Shown here: piece after piece, positions 1 through 9,739 of the stretch
Layout of the letters: each line of letters opens with the position of its first letter
How positions within the stretch are numbered: the first letter of the stretch is position 1
DNA from: Anodontia alba
Taxonomy: Eukaryota > Mollusca > Bivalvia > Lucinida > Lucinidae
Direction of reading: 5' to 3'
Assembly (NCBI GenBank): GCA_964016985.1
Contig: OZ024827.1
Span: forward strand, 15,394,374 to 15,458,373
Length of the DNA stretch: 64,000 nt
Notes under the pieces: model-generated
What the model was told of the DNA's origin: nothing
The model's database searches: none
What the model saw: the letters and a program-made list of their open reading frames with translations, nothing else
Program-made: the position numbers and the translations under genes

Positions 1-154
1 TTAGGTTTAACCTGACCATGACCCACAACATGTCCTAGAAATGTTAAAGTTGCTTTTAGCAAGGTTTATTGTCAAGTTTGCTTCACTTAGTTTATCAAAG
101 AATACTTTGATAGTTCCAAGATGATGATTCCATTCATCATTGTATATGATGGCG

Positions 155-2710
155 TCATCGATGTAAGCATCGCAATGCTCGATTCCAGCTATTATGGTGT
201 TGATTAAGCGTTGAAATGTTGCTGGAGTTTTTCATTCCGAAAGGCATTACTTTATAGTGATATAATCCATCAGGAGTAACAAATGCTGAGATCTCTTTAG
301 CTCTTTCTGTGAGAGGAATTTGCCAAAATCCTTTCAGAAGATCAAATTTAGTTATATATTTTGAATTTCCAATTTTGTCAATACAATCATCCATTCTTGG
401 GATGGGAAAAGTATCTGTTTTACTCAAATTATTGACCTTCCTGTAATCGGTGCACATCCGATGTGTTCCATCAGGTTTTGGCACAAGAATGCAAGGTGAA
501 CTCCATTCACTTTGACTTGGTTCAATGAAATCATTGTCCAGCAAATACTGAATTTCCTCTTTAAGATATTTTTGTTTTGTTGGGTTCATTCTATATGGAT
601 CTTGTTTGACAGGTTGTGAGTCCTCAACATTCACATCATGATAAAGTTTGTCAGTCCTTGTAGGAATGTCCGGAAATAAGTGTTCATATTGATAAATTAA
701 CTGTTTCAGTTCTTTTCTTTGGACTGGATCTAGGTGTGAAAGTTTCTGGTCGAGATCCTTTAGAATGTCAGAATTCTGAAGTTTTAATGAAGCAGGATCA
801 GATTTGGTCAAGTTTATGTCTTCAGAGTTCATTTCACTTTGTTCTTGAGGGACTGAACTAACAACACTAATTGGTTTAACAGAAGAGCTATCCCTATCTA
901 TGTATTGTTTAAGCATGTTAACATGACATAACTGTTTTTGTTTGCGTCTCCCAGGAGTGTTAACAATGTAATTTACATCACTAATCTGTTTTTCTACAGT
1001 GTAAGGGCCATAATACCTGGCTTGCAATGGTTTGCCAGGAATAGGCAAAAGAGCAAGTACCCTGTCTCCAGGCATGAATTTTCTTTCTTTTGCATTTTCA
1101 TCATACCATCTTTTCATTTTCCTTTGTGCTGACTTAAGATTGGTCCGAGCAGCCTCACAAGCTCTAGACAGTCTGTCTTTAAAATCTGATACATACTGAA
1201 GTAAGTTCAGAGAACTGTCATCATTTGAGAGAAATTTCTCTTTCAAAAGTTTCAAAGGTCCACGCACAGTGTGGCCAAATACCAGCTCAAATGGGCTGAA
1301 ACCAAGAGATTCCTGAACAGATTCTCTAACAGCGAACAACAACAAATGGATGCCCTCATCCCAGTCTTTTTCAGTATCAAAGCAGTATGATCTGATCATA
1401 TTTTTCAGTGTCTGATGAAATCTTTCAAGGGCACCTTGACTTTCAGGATGATAAGGTGACGATTTATTTTGAGTAATGCCCAACTCATGCATGACCTGTT
1501 GAAAAATTCCAGACATAAAATTAGAGCCCTGATCCGACTGAACAGACTTTGGGAGACCTACAAATGTAAAAAACTTCACCAAAGCCTTAACAGTGTTCTT
1601 AGTTTTAATATTCCTAAGTGGAATGGCTTCTGGGAAACGTGTAGAAGCACACATTATAGTGAGAAGATATTCATTACCTGACTTTGTTTTGGGCAAGGGA
1701 CCAACACAGTCAATAATTATTCTGCTAAAAGGTTCATCAAAAGCAGGTATGGGCTGTAAATGAGCTTTTGGTATTGTCTGGTTGGGTTTTCCTACCATCT
1801 GACAAGTATGGCAAGATTTACAAAACTGAAAAACATCAGATTTTAACCCTGGCCAGCAAAAATGGTTAAAAATTTTGTGATAGGTCTTGTTTACACCTAA
1901 ATGACCTGACATGGGAGTCTCATGGGCCAAGTTCAAAATTTCAGGGCGATAAACCCTTGGAACCACTATTTGGTGGTTAACAGTCCACTTGTCTTCTGCT
2001 GAGACATCAGGAGGATGCCATTTTCTCATTAAAATGCCATTTTTGACATAAAAACAGACTGGGACTTGATCTATTTCTTTCTCATCTAAAGCCCTTTCAA
2101 GCAAAGGCAAAATTTCAGGATCATTATGCTGTTCCTTACAAAGTTGTGACCTTGACACCAAGTCATGACCTTGACCTTGGTCATTTAATATTGCGGAGTA
2201 ATGACTGGACTCTGACTTGTTACGTGACTCTGTCTGTCTGTCAGACAAGCTGGATGAAAGAGAATTTGTAATCTCATGTTTAAAAGACTGACCCAAAAAG
2301 GTATCAATTAAATCAATGTCCCCATCATTCTGTTTTGCTTTCTTAGCCATGGCCCTACTAACGGCACAAGATGGGTAAAGATCAGGGATTTCCTGTTCAA
2401 TGGGATCAGGTGGCTGATCAATACAAGGTATGTTAGTCAAAAGTGGGTTTACCACAACCTTATCTCCCGCTAAGTCATTGCCTAACAGTAAGTGAACACC
2501 TTTAAAAGGTAAAGAAGGTCGAATACCGACAGCCACTAAACCAGTCACCAAGTCTGAGGATAAATAAATGTTATGAAGAGGAACATTAACAAATCCACAC
2601 TCTACACCCTGAATAAGGACACTTGTCCCAGAAGAAGTCTTCTCAGAAAAAGGCAGAGTATCTGCTAAAATAAGGGATTGAGAAGCTCCAGTATCTCCAG
2701 TATCCAGATT
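155..2710 (-). pseudogene. pol: Gypsy Pol: protease, integrase, start of reverse transcriptase
   Basis: An open frame runs from a stop at 2711-2713 down to 155. The protease active site DTGAS is at 2695-2681, followed by an LLLGNDLAG segment typical of the end of the protease domain. Counting from codon 1 at 2551, the integrase zinc module is His210, His217, Cys247 and Cys250. The catalytic triad is Asp281, Asp340 and Glu376 with 35 residues between the last two. A GPY/F-type module (YYGPYTV) lies near 513-519. Reverse transcriptase starts near residue 625 and reaches motif A (FDLLKGFWQIPL, Asp737). A one-base shift near 216-226 breaks the frame just after the MPFGMKN motif; the YIDD palm motif is seen in another frame at about 155-170. 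The usual start cannot be fixed because the gag-pol junction is also frameshifted. Confidence 0.9.
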
Positions 2711-2921
2711 TTAATTGGGGTAGACTGGGCATAGTCACTATTTAGTGACACAAAACCATCTGATAAGAATGGTTCATAAATCTCCATAACAGAATCAGTC
2801 TAGGCCTTTCAGTCTGGATAGGATCTTCCTCCTTAACACATGACTGTGGTTTTGACCGTAAAGAGGTAAGGCCTGTAGGTTTAAGCCCCTCTTGTTTTTC
2901 TTTCTTTCTTTTCAAATGCAA

Positions 2922-2963
2922 GCACTTAGAAATAATATGACCTGTCTGTTTGCAGTAATTGCA
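2922..2963 (-). other. Gag CCHC zinc knuckle
   Basis: The minus strand encodes CNYCKQTGHIISKC, an exact CX2CX4HX4C retroviral-type zinc knuckle, flanked by basic residues. It lies in a different frame from the upstream gag body, so at least one indel separates them between 3055 and 2963. Confidence 0.9.
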
Positions 2964-3054
2964 AATTGGTTGAGATAAGGGATTTTGATCCTTGTTTTCA
3001 CCAGAAGATTTGGGTTTAGGAGTAAATGTTTGGCAATGATTGCCAGATGGATTA

Positions 3055-4207
3055 CTAGGACTGTTTGGATCCTGATTGTGGGAAAAATGGTCTTCTAGAG
3101 GGATTTGACTTATTTATAAATGAAACCTTATGTGTTAAAGCATAATCGTCTGCAAGTCGAGCTGCAGCTTCCAAAGTTTCAACCTGTTTCTCATCTAAAA
3201 AGGACTTAATGTCTGAATTTATGCACCTTTTGAACTCCTCTACAAGCATGAGCTGCCTTTCATGATCAGAGTCAATTTTCTTCGAAGAACACCACCTATC
3301 AAATAACTGTTCTTTAGTTCTAGCAAATTCTACATGGATCTGCTCATTTTCTTTCTTACAGTTCCTAAATTTTTGCCTATAAGCCTCAGGGACCAACTCA
3401 TAAGCCTTAAGAATTAATTCCTTTACAGTATCATAACTGGAGCTCTGCTCGACAGTCAGATGAGTATAAATTTCCCGAGCCTTCCCAATTATAACACTTT
3501 GCAAAAGCAAGGTCCAATGCTCCTTTGGCCATTTTAAATTTTCTGCTACTTTTTCAAAATGAAGAAAATATTTGTCAACCTCTTTTTCCTGAAATGGGGG
3601 AACTAATCTGATGTGTTTGGTAACATCAAAATGAGTGCCAGAGTCTAAAGGTTGCCGTTTTACTGTCATGTTTTGCATTTCTAATTCTTTCATTCTTAAT
3701 TCTGTATCAAATTTTATTTTTTCCCTTTCTATCTGAATTTGTCTTTCTTTTTCTTTCTCTCTCTCTTCCATTTCCATTCTTTCTTTCTGCACTCTTTCTT
3801 CCATTTCCATTCTTTCTTTCTGCATTTGTCTTTCTTTTTCTTTCTCCCTCTCTTCCATTTCCATTCTTTCTTTCTGAACTGTTTCTTCCATTTCCATTCT
3901 TTCCTTCTGCATTTGTCTTTCTTGTTCTAATCTTAATTTTTCTAACTCAATTTGCTTCTGAATTTCAAGCTCTTGCATTTGCAAACCTGTCTGAGTTAAG
4001 AGAACAAGAGACAAAGCAGAAGAATCAAGAATTTCCTTATCAACCAAAAATTGAACCAAAATATTTTTTTATTTCCTGTTTTAACATAGCCTTATTTACA
4101 AAAGGCACTTCATAGTGAGCAGCAATGTCCAACAAATCTGACTTTTTGGCCAAATTTAACAGCTCCTGTGAAGGCGCGGCTAAGAAAGCTTGAAGGTCAA
4201 ATGACAT
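3055..4207 (-). pseudogene. gag: Gypsy Gag, capsid region with long charged coiled coil
   Basis: The start ATG is at 4207-4205. About 45 N-terminal codons read MSFDLQAFLAAP... and end in a run of seven T at 4064-4070. The body continues in another frame to the stop at 3055, so a one-base indel in this homopolymer probably separates the two parts (real decay or an assembly error). Residues roughly 25-130 of the body are a repetitive E/K/R/M/Q-rich segment (QKERMEMEEREKEKERQ), strongly predicted by eye to be coiled coil. A capsid-like region follows (HIRLVPPFQEKEVDKYFLHF...). The DNA between 3740 and 3930 is correspondingly a degenerate tandem repeat. Confidence 0.85.
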
Positions 4208-4470
4208 GATGGCTTTTTGCTGGTTTTATCAAGTAAATTTATCAGTCAGAGTTTATCTATTGATATTTTTCAAAAGTCAATACTTTTTTTTTTTATTATT
4301 ATATTTTTTTGGAAAGTCAATACTTTTTTTTTATCAAATAAAGATTTTTATATTTACTGAAATTTTTTAAAAGTCAGTACTTTTTTTATAGCAAACAAAT
4401 ATTTTTTTTCTTTAAAGCTCAATATTTGTTTTCTTTAAAAAGCTCAAACTTGTTTTAGCTCAAGAAAATG
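4208..4470 (-). repeat. T/A-rich leader with degenerate direct repeats
   Basis: This untranslated leader between the primer site and gag holds four or five imperfect units starting AAAGTCAATACT followed by T runs on the plus strand. No gene is seen. Confidence 0.6.
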
Positions 4471-4489
4471 TTCAATCCCGGACGAGCCA
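4471..4489 (-). promoter_or_regulatory. Primer binding site, tRNA-Pro type
   Basis: The minus strand reads TGGCTCGTCCGGGATTGAA directly inside the LTR. It matches the complement of the tRNA-Pro T-arm and acceptor stem (GGCTCGTCCGGGATTTGAAC) except for one missing T and a shortened TGGGG start. This is the position expected for the minus-strand primer. Confidence 0.75.
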
Positions 4490-5069
4490 GGCGTAACGAG
4501 AAAGAAATGAAAGTGAAACCAGCAACAAGCTTTAAATTATTAACAATATTTATTCACAAAAAAAAATGAGACAAGATTCAAAACAAAATAATGTAAGTAA
4601 ACAGTACCTTTCAAGTTTATGTCACAAAGTCCCTCAAAAATAATCCGCAAGAATTTATAAAACGAATCCTTTGAATATCAGTTTCTGATCCCACAATTTA
4701 AAGTTCCTGAACTCAGAATTTAAGTCCAGAATGAATAAAATAGTAAAGTAATCCAGTATAGAATAATTTCCAGTGAAAGTACACAAAGATGCCCAGATGA
4801 AAATCTGTTCTCCTTATATAATATCAAAGAAGGTTCTAGAAAAAGAATTTACTACAAGCATCTCTTACTTTCCAGTTCCAATCAAGAAACTTCTAAATCT
4901 TCCATGACATGCCAAAAATAACTCAGTCCAGAAATCAAGGATGTAAACATCATGTTATTGTAAACATGTTGTTCTAGAAAGTTATTTTTGGAAACATAGT
5001 AAATAAAGCTATTTATGGAAACATAGTAAACATGTTGTTTAAAACAATTGAACACCCTGTTATATAACA
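4490..5069 (-). repeat. 5' LTR of the Gypsy element
   Basis: The outer end reads TGTTATATAACAGGG on the minus strand, starting with the expected TG, and abuts an interrupted family A MITE. The inner end adjoins the primer site; a clean terminal CA is not seen there. Inside are a TATATAA box (minus strand, 4820-4814) and an AATAAA polyadenylation signal (4554-4549), in the order expected for U3-R-U5. The second LTR is outside the window, so the boundaries rest on one copy. Confidence 0.7.
4814..4820 (-). promoter_or_regulatory. Putative TATA box of the Gypsy LTR
   Basis: TATATAA on the minus strand lies inside the LTR upstream of the AATAAA signal at 4554-4549. Position supports a promoter role; there is no experimental evidence. 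Confidence 0.45.
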
Positions 5070-5179
5070 ATATAAACTCATACTTAATGACAAACAGTGC
5101 AGATCCAGGCTTCTTCTGATCTGGATCTAAACTGTTTGCAAAGACAGGATATATCCAGGTTCAGCAAGGCTAGGGTTAA
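5070..5179. mobile_element. Family A MITE, right half (A1), cut by the Gypsy LTR
   Basis: From 5070 the sequence follows the family A consensus from ATATAAACTCATACTTAATG through the central hairpin to the end CAAGGCTAGGG and TTAA at 5176-5179. The left half is absent at exactly the LTR boundary, so the Gypsy element inserted into it. Confidence 0.75.
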
Positions 5180-5214
5180 ATTTCTGGACACTTTATCTGC
5201 CTTACCATATTTTT

Positions 5215-5400
5215 TCATTACATTTGAACCAGTCCAATATCCTGTTGAATTGTCTAACTCATTTTAATTTTGTGACCCCCTAAAGTTTAATTGGTAAACA
5301 CTGTGTAGACATAGATCAGATGTCCCAGGATGTGGCATTTGATCAAGGTATCCACTGTTTGCAAGTAGTTTAGCTACACCTTATTGTTGGGGAATTATGG
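5215..5400. repeat. Family I foldback repeat (I3), decayed
   Basis: Resembles the copies at 6624 and 25971: a CTAACTCATTTTAATTTTGTGACCC start, then the AAACACTGTGTAGAC and CCACTGTTTGC arms of the common hairpin. The right end is not clear. Confidence 0.5.
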
Positions 5401-5585
5401 TATCAGGTTGGCTGTCAGGTTGTCTGTCTGTCATCTGTCTGTTGTATGTCCATCTCGCCATCCATCAGTATTTTCATTTCTGTATGATAACATGAGTAAA
5501 TATCAATGAATTTTCACCAAACTTGGTGTATGCATTTATATTGTGGAGATCTGGTTTGGAATTGAGTTGTGTGTTAAATACTGCT
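5400..5585. repeat. TCTG-rich microsatellite and unit of a dispersed tandem repeat
   Basis: A GTCTGTCTGTCATCTGTCTG tract precedes one unit (ATGAGTAAATATCAATGAATT...) closely matching the array units at 36.99-37.44 kb. It is probably a single-unit copy of the same element. Confidence 0.6.
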
Positions 5586-5654
5586 GGATTAATGTCAGAC
5601 TGTGACCCTGATCAGATGCAGTGATCTGCAGCTTCTGATAAGGATCTGCTCTTT

Positions 5655-6640
5655 TTAGCTCACTTGAGCAGAAGGTTCAGGATGAGACTTTTGTCTGCCA
5701 TCTGTCATTGTCTATCTTCACTTTCAAACAACTCCTCTGAATTCACTAGGCCAATTTTTATCAGATTTCATGTGGAACCTCCTTGGGTTGAGGTGGGATA
5801 AAAGATTGCTAAACTGGTTGTGTGCAGTTGATGAAGATGGCTGCTGGTAAGCCAAGAATGATTTGATGCTGAATCCTTGCAGATAACATTGGGGATGTGA
5901 GGTCTGCCAAACTTGCTAAAGTCTTGGTTCTAGGTTGACCTTTATGGCAAGCAAGGTCAGATTTGTACTAGGAAATGGTGAAGTCATTTTCTCAAAATAT
6001 ATTTTGAATAATGGTTGAAACATACAGCAAAACTCTTTAGTTATATTAACCCTTGTCATGCTGAACCTGGATATACCCTGCCTTTGCAAACAGTGTAGAT
6101 CCAGATCAGTTGGCTTCTGAAGAAGCCAACTGATCTGGATCTGCACTGTTTGCCATTAAGTATGTGAATTTATAGCAACAATCCAGATCAAGCAATCTGA
6201 GTGGCTGAAAATTAGAAATGGGCGTGGCATCTTAATTTATTCAGCAGGACAAAGGTTAATATTCCCTACCCCTGGGCTGTATACATGTCTAAAAAGATGA
6301 TCTTGTAAAATAACTTCTCCTGAAACTGCTGGAGTAATTTTCACCAAATTTCACTTGGACCCCACGGTGGAAGGGGTATTGAGAATTAGTTGAAATGGTC
6401 CTTCTCTTTGGAACAAAACCATGCCCATTATGGTAAAAAACATAAAAATATTCTCCAGAACCAAAAATGCTTCGGTGCTGAATTCTTGCATACAGCACTG
6501 AGGATGTGAGATCTACCAAATTTGCTAAAATTGTGATCCTATGTTGACCTTTGACCTTTTTTTATGTCAATATCATTAATTTGTATGAGGAAAGTACTTA
6601 AAAGTCAGTTTCTTGAAATGTTTTAACCCGTTGTAGTTGG
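5655..6640. repeat. Degenerate tandem repeat, two long units split by a MITE
   Basis: Starts with the palindromic AGCTCACTTGAGC common at one end of abundant mollusc repeats. Two diverged units share GATGCTGAATCCTTGCAG / GGTGCTGAATTCTTGCAT, GGGGATGTGAGGTCTGCCAA and a GGTTGACCTTTATGG end (about 5840-6040 and 6440-6640). Family A copy A2 lies between them. No coding potential is seen. Confidence 0.55.
6046..6259. mobile_element. Family A MITE (A2)
   Basis: TTAA target duplications at 6046-6049 and 6256-6259 bracket TIRs CCCTTGTCATGCTGA and TCAGCAGGACAAAGG. The TTAA target and CCCT/AGGG termini are the hallmark of piggyBac-type transposition. Central hairpin at about 6085-6150. No coding capacity. 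Confidence 0.85.
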
Positions 6641-6850
6641 GAGACCCGTAAAAGGGTAATTGGCAAACAGTGCAGACCCAGATCAGATGCCACAGAATGC
6701 AGCGTCTGATCAGGGTCTCCACTGTTTGCAAATAGTTTAGCCATTTTTCTCTAGGAATATGTAAATCTCATAGCCTGACGTACCTAAAATTGAAATTGGA
6801 CTCTTCCAATATATAGTGTGGAAGAGTCTATTCAGTATACAATGGGTTAA
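6624..6850. mobile_element. Family I foldback MITE (I1)
   Basis: Starts TTTTAACCCGTTGTAGT and ends CAATGGGTTAA; TTAA at both ends suggests the same target preference as family A. The centre holds the AAACAGTGCAGACCCAGATC hairpin, with arms separated by a 17-base spacer. Confidence 0.65.
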
Positions 6851-6887
6851 GGATCATATTTGAAACTGACAATGTGATCAATGATCA

Positions 6888-7130
6888 GGGCCTGGTTGTT
6901 CAAAGCGTCGTTAGCTTAACGAACTCGTTAAGAGTCATTTCGTTAACTGTTTTAGCAGATTCAATACACAATATTCTGATATTTTTTGCTGAAAAAATGT
7001 GAGTAGCTTTTGCACTGCAAAAGCTACTCACATTTTTTCAGCAAAAAATTTCAGCATATACGCGTATCACTCGATCTTAATTTTAACGAATCGTTAACTA
7101 ACGACATCGTTAGCTTTGAACAACTGGGCC
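6888..7130. mobile_element. Family D palindromic MITE (D1)
   Basis: The whole copy is a long imperfect palindrome with ends GGGCCTGGTTGTTCAAAGC and GCTTTGAACAACTGGGCC. Arms carry TCGTTAGCTTAACGA-like blocks, and the centre is a GAGTAGCTTTTGCACTGCAA hairpin. No target duplication is evident. Confidence 0.85.
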
Positions 7131-7814
7131 TATAATGGCAAAATCCTTCAGTATTCAAAATACTAATCCACAGAGGATCTTTGCTGGCTCCAGGTGTGCT
7201 ATATACATGATCATATTGTTAAACAACTGTTTCTTTCAACCCTTAATTTCTTGTAATTTAAGCAAGCAATGCAGACCCTGATCACATGTGGCATCTGATC
7301 TGACTGTTTGCCAATGTCTCAGTCCAGGTTTTACAGATAACCCTCTGTCAACAGCACTCTGATGTCAGAGCGACAATAATAGAATGGCTATAAATAGCCA
7401 TTACCTGGATTTCGTCTGACACATGATTTGATTACATTGGTCAATGATTATCATGTGAACAATTGCCTTAAGAAATTTTGGCATTTGTATACAATGGCTT
7501 GATGTAAACAATCGATCCAAAAATTGTGTCAGGGGGACCCCTATTCAATTTTTGATTCGAGATATCTTTTATGGCAAGGTCAAATTTGCTTCACCATACA
7601 TTTTTATATGGAGACAATGTTGAAAAATCATTTTCTGAAAATGTATCAAATGCTGATGATGAAGTTTAGCACTATGAGGGTTTAAGGTGACAATGTGGGG
7701 TTTTGTATGTTTTTTTGTTGTTTTTTTGGCAAACACTGGGGGATGTGAAACAATATTTTGGAGTTATAGCCCTTGGTGCAAACTATGTGAGACAACATGT
7801 TTATTCTTTATACC
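7131..7814. other. Non-coding stretch with repeat fragments
   Basis: No gene. There is a fragment of the common GCAGACCCTGATCA / ATCTGATCTGACTG hairpin at about 7270-7310 and a third diverged unit related to the 5655-6640 repeat (TATGGCAAGGTCAAATTTGC) at 7570-7700. Confidence 0.5.
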
Positions 7815-8030
7815 TTAACATCTAGTGAAAACTGCAGCAGATGACATTTTGAATTTTTTTGTGCTTATGAGGGAATTGTGCTTATCAGGGAAAATAAGGC
7901 TTGACATTTCATGTGAATCATCTTCCTAGCAGATGAGTCACATAAATACCAAGTCTTGATTCTTGGAAAAATAATAATGAAAAAAAATGAATTTTCTCTG
8001 CTACATTGTGCTGTGCACTTTAAGTGTTAA
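7815..8030. mobile_element. Family B MITE (B1)
   Basis: TTAA at 7815-7818 and 8027-8030. Internal GCAGCAGATGACATTTTGAA, then the inverted TAAGGCTTGACATTTCATGT module and a right end CACTTTAAGTG. Confidence 0.7.
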
Positions 8031-8378
8031 TGACAGCAGCTCTCTTGATTGAGAACAAAATTGCATGGTTAAGGGTCACATATAAGTGCATATGTCATTC
8101 TGACCTTTCTTTCAATTTATTTATTTTTTTCTTTTGAAAATGTCAGTTTTGTTTGCTAGTTTCATTCCAAACTTCACTCTCATAAATTAAAAAGAAAAAC
8201 CTAGGTGTTGAAATAGCATGATATCTGAAGTTACATTAATTTTCAGGATTTCTTTGGTTTGTTTTTGTTGATTTTGGCTTGAATTCTCCCGTAAATTTTG
8301 TCTTGCTTAACTTGATTGGGATGATAGTCTTGTAATTTCCTGATAAGATTGAAGAAAGAAACACTGAAAAGTATAATA

Positions 8379-8577
8379 CTAAACACACTCTGGGCAAATT
8401 CAAAAAATGACAAATTGACAATACATTTGTATTTTCTTATTTTCCCAGAAAATAGGCTTTGTCATTTCATGCAAATTGTTAATTTGCATGAAATGTCAAA
8501 GCCTATTTTCTGGGAAAAAATAGAAATATTTCAAAATACTGTCTGCTGAAATTGATACCCAGCATGCGAAAGGTTAA
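8379..8577. mobile_element. Family C MITE (C1)
   Basis: Ends CTAAACACACTCTGGGCAAA and CCCAGCATGCGAAAGGTTAA. The centre is a long hairpin with arms CATTTCATGCAAATTGTTAA and its complement, flanked by TTTTCTGGGAAA. Confidence 0.8.
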
Positions 8578-8731
8578 ATGATTATCTCTGTGCTTGCAGG
8601 CAGGCTAACTGGATTCCTTTGATAAACAAAAAGTTAGAGTCTGAGAAATTATTATGATACTAAATTCTGCAGCCAGCCTGAGAAATATTTTACCCATACA
8701 TACTAAATTCTTGTCTAAATTCAATTTTATA

Positions 8732-8950
8732 TTAAATTTGGCATTCTCTGGGCAAATGTAGTAGATGACTAGCTGATGATATTTTCTGTCTTTTTTCAGA
8801 GAGAAAAGGGCTTGAAATTTCATGCAGATAGTGACTCCTTGAAGGAGGCAGTTTAAAAGCAAACTGTACCTATTATCTGTGAAAAAGAAGAAAACTGTTT
8901 TAAATGGTCATCTGCTGATTTTTTTTTGCCCTGGACATGTTAAGCATTAA
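8732..8950. mobile_element. Family C MITE (C2), diverged
   Basis: TTAA at 8732-8735 and 8947-8950; GCATTCTCTGGGCAAATG left end; the inner hairpin is decayed (TGACTCCTTGAAGGAGGCAG remains). Confidence 0.65.
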
Positions 8951-9039
8951 AATAAAACTGGGACATCTTCTGTGCCTGGCCATTATATAAAAAAAAAATG
9001 CAGTCAGCAACAATTGGTTTTCGGCTTTTCTGTAACTCC

Positions 9040-9175
9040 TTTCCATTGTGCTAATATATTGAACATGTCCATTTTTTCTTATTTCTCCATAAAAACATTT
9101 ATTGTGGGTATTCATTAGAAGTGCCTTGATGAGCCTGTTCCAATGAGTACCCACAACATGTGATTTAATGGAGTA
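9040..9175. repeat. Family H hairpin repeat (H1)
   Basis: TTATTGTGGGTATTCATTAG and GAGTACCCACAACATG form imperfect arms, matching copies near 58.65 and 62.94 kb. The same hairpin core occurs inside family E. Confidence 0.6.
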
Positions 9176-9438
9176 TGGGAGAAAATTATCCCAGATTCCT
9201 AGTTAACCTGGTCTCTTGTGTACCAATATTAAGGGCAAATGTGGTATATTGATCTGTACAAGATCAATGTAGGATTAGTAATAATTGATGCTGTCAACAT
9301 GATAATTATCAAAATATGAGAAATTACAAACTTGACAAATCAAACAAATAAACAAGGTATCAATTTATGATTATGTATTTTTTTATTTCCTGTTTGGTAA
9401 TTGTCCAAGGGCAGTTGACTGCCCTTATAATAAGATTG

Positions 9439-9606
9439 TTTAATCTTTACCACTCTTTGGGCCAATTCATCAGATGACAGATTGATGATATATGTTTCTT
9501 TTTTTTTTTCCAGAAAACAGGATTTGACATTTCATGCAAATTGTGTCCATTGGAGATGTTTCAAAATGTTGTCTGCTAAAAGTTTTACACAGAGTGCTTA
9601 GTGTTA
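9439..9606. mobile_element. Family C MITE (C3), partial
   Basis: Left end TTAATCTTTACCACTCTTTGGGC with half of the hairpin; the right arm is shortened and ends near GAGTGCTTAGTG. Confidence 0.65.
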
Positions 9607-9739
9607 CTGACGGTGACAGTGACAACCACTGGACATTAACCCGACAAATGAAAGTCACCGGACAAATTTCAATTGTTAGCATACAAATAGCATTTCTCAC
9701 CAGATAAGTCAAGTTGGAAATGTTTACTCATCAAGCCCC

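Larger units (their letters stand above)
1..5069 (-). mobile_element. Ty3/Gypsy LTR retrotransposon, gmr1-like domain order, 3' part outside window
   Basis: Read on the minus strand the order is LTR (5069 to about 4490), primer binding site (4489-4471), T-rich leader, gag (from 4207), zinc knuckle, retropepsin (DTGAS), integrase, then reverse transcriptase running off the window edge. Integrase upstream of RT is the order described for the gmr1 group of Ty3/Gypsy elements and differs from the usual PR-RT-RH-IN. The copy is decayed by several frameshifts (near 4067, between 3055 and 2963, near 2712, and near 220) but is otherwise well conserved. The 3' LTR is not in the window. The element sits inside a family A MITE whose remaining half starts at 5070. 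Confidence 0.9.

Noticed and set aside
3739..3930. Plus-strand open frame rich in Phe/His/Ser over the Gypsy gag
   Set aside because: Antisense reading of the coiled-coil repeat; repetitive and without independent support.
5916..6146. Short frames such as QISWLLQKPTDLDLHCL that recur at 55707
   Set aside because: They are translations of the family A hairpin core and recur wherever the MITE does.
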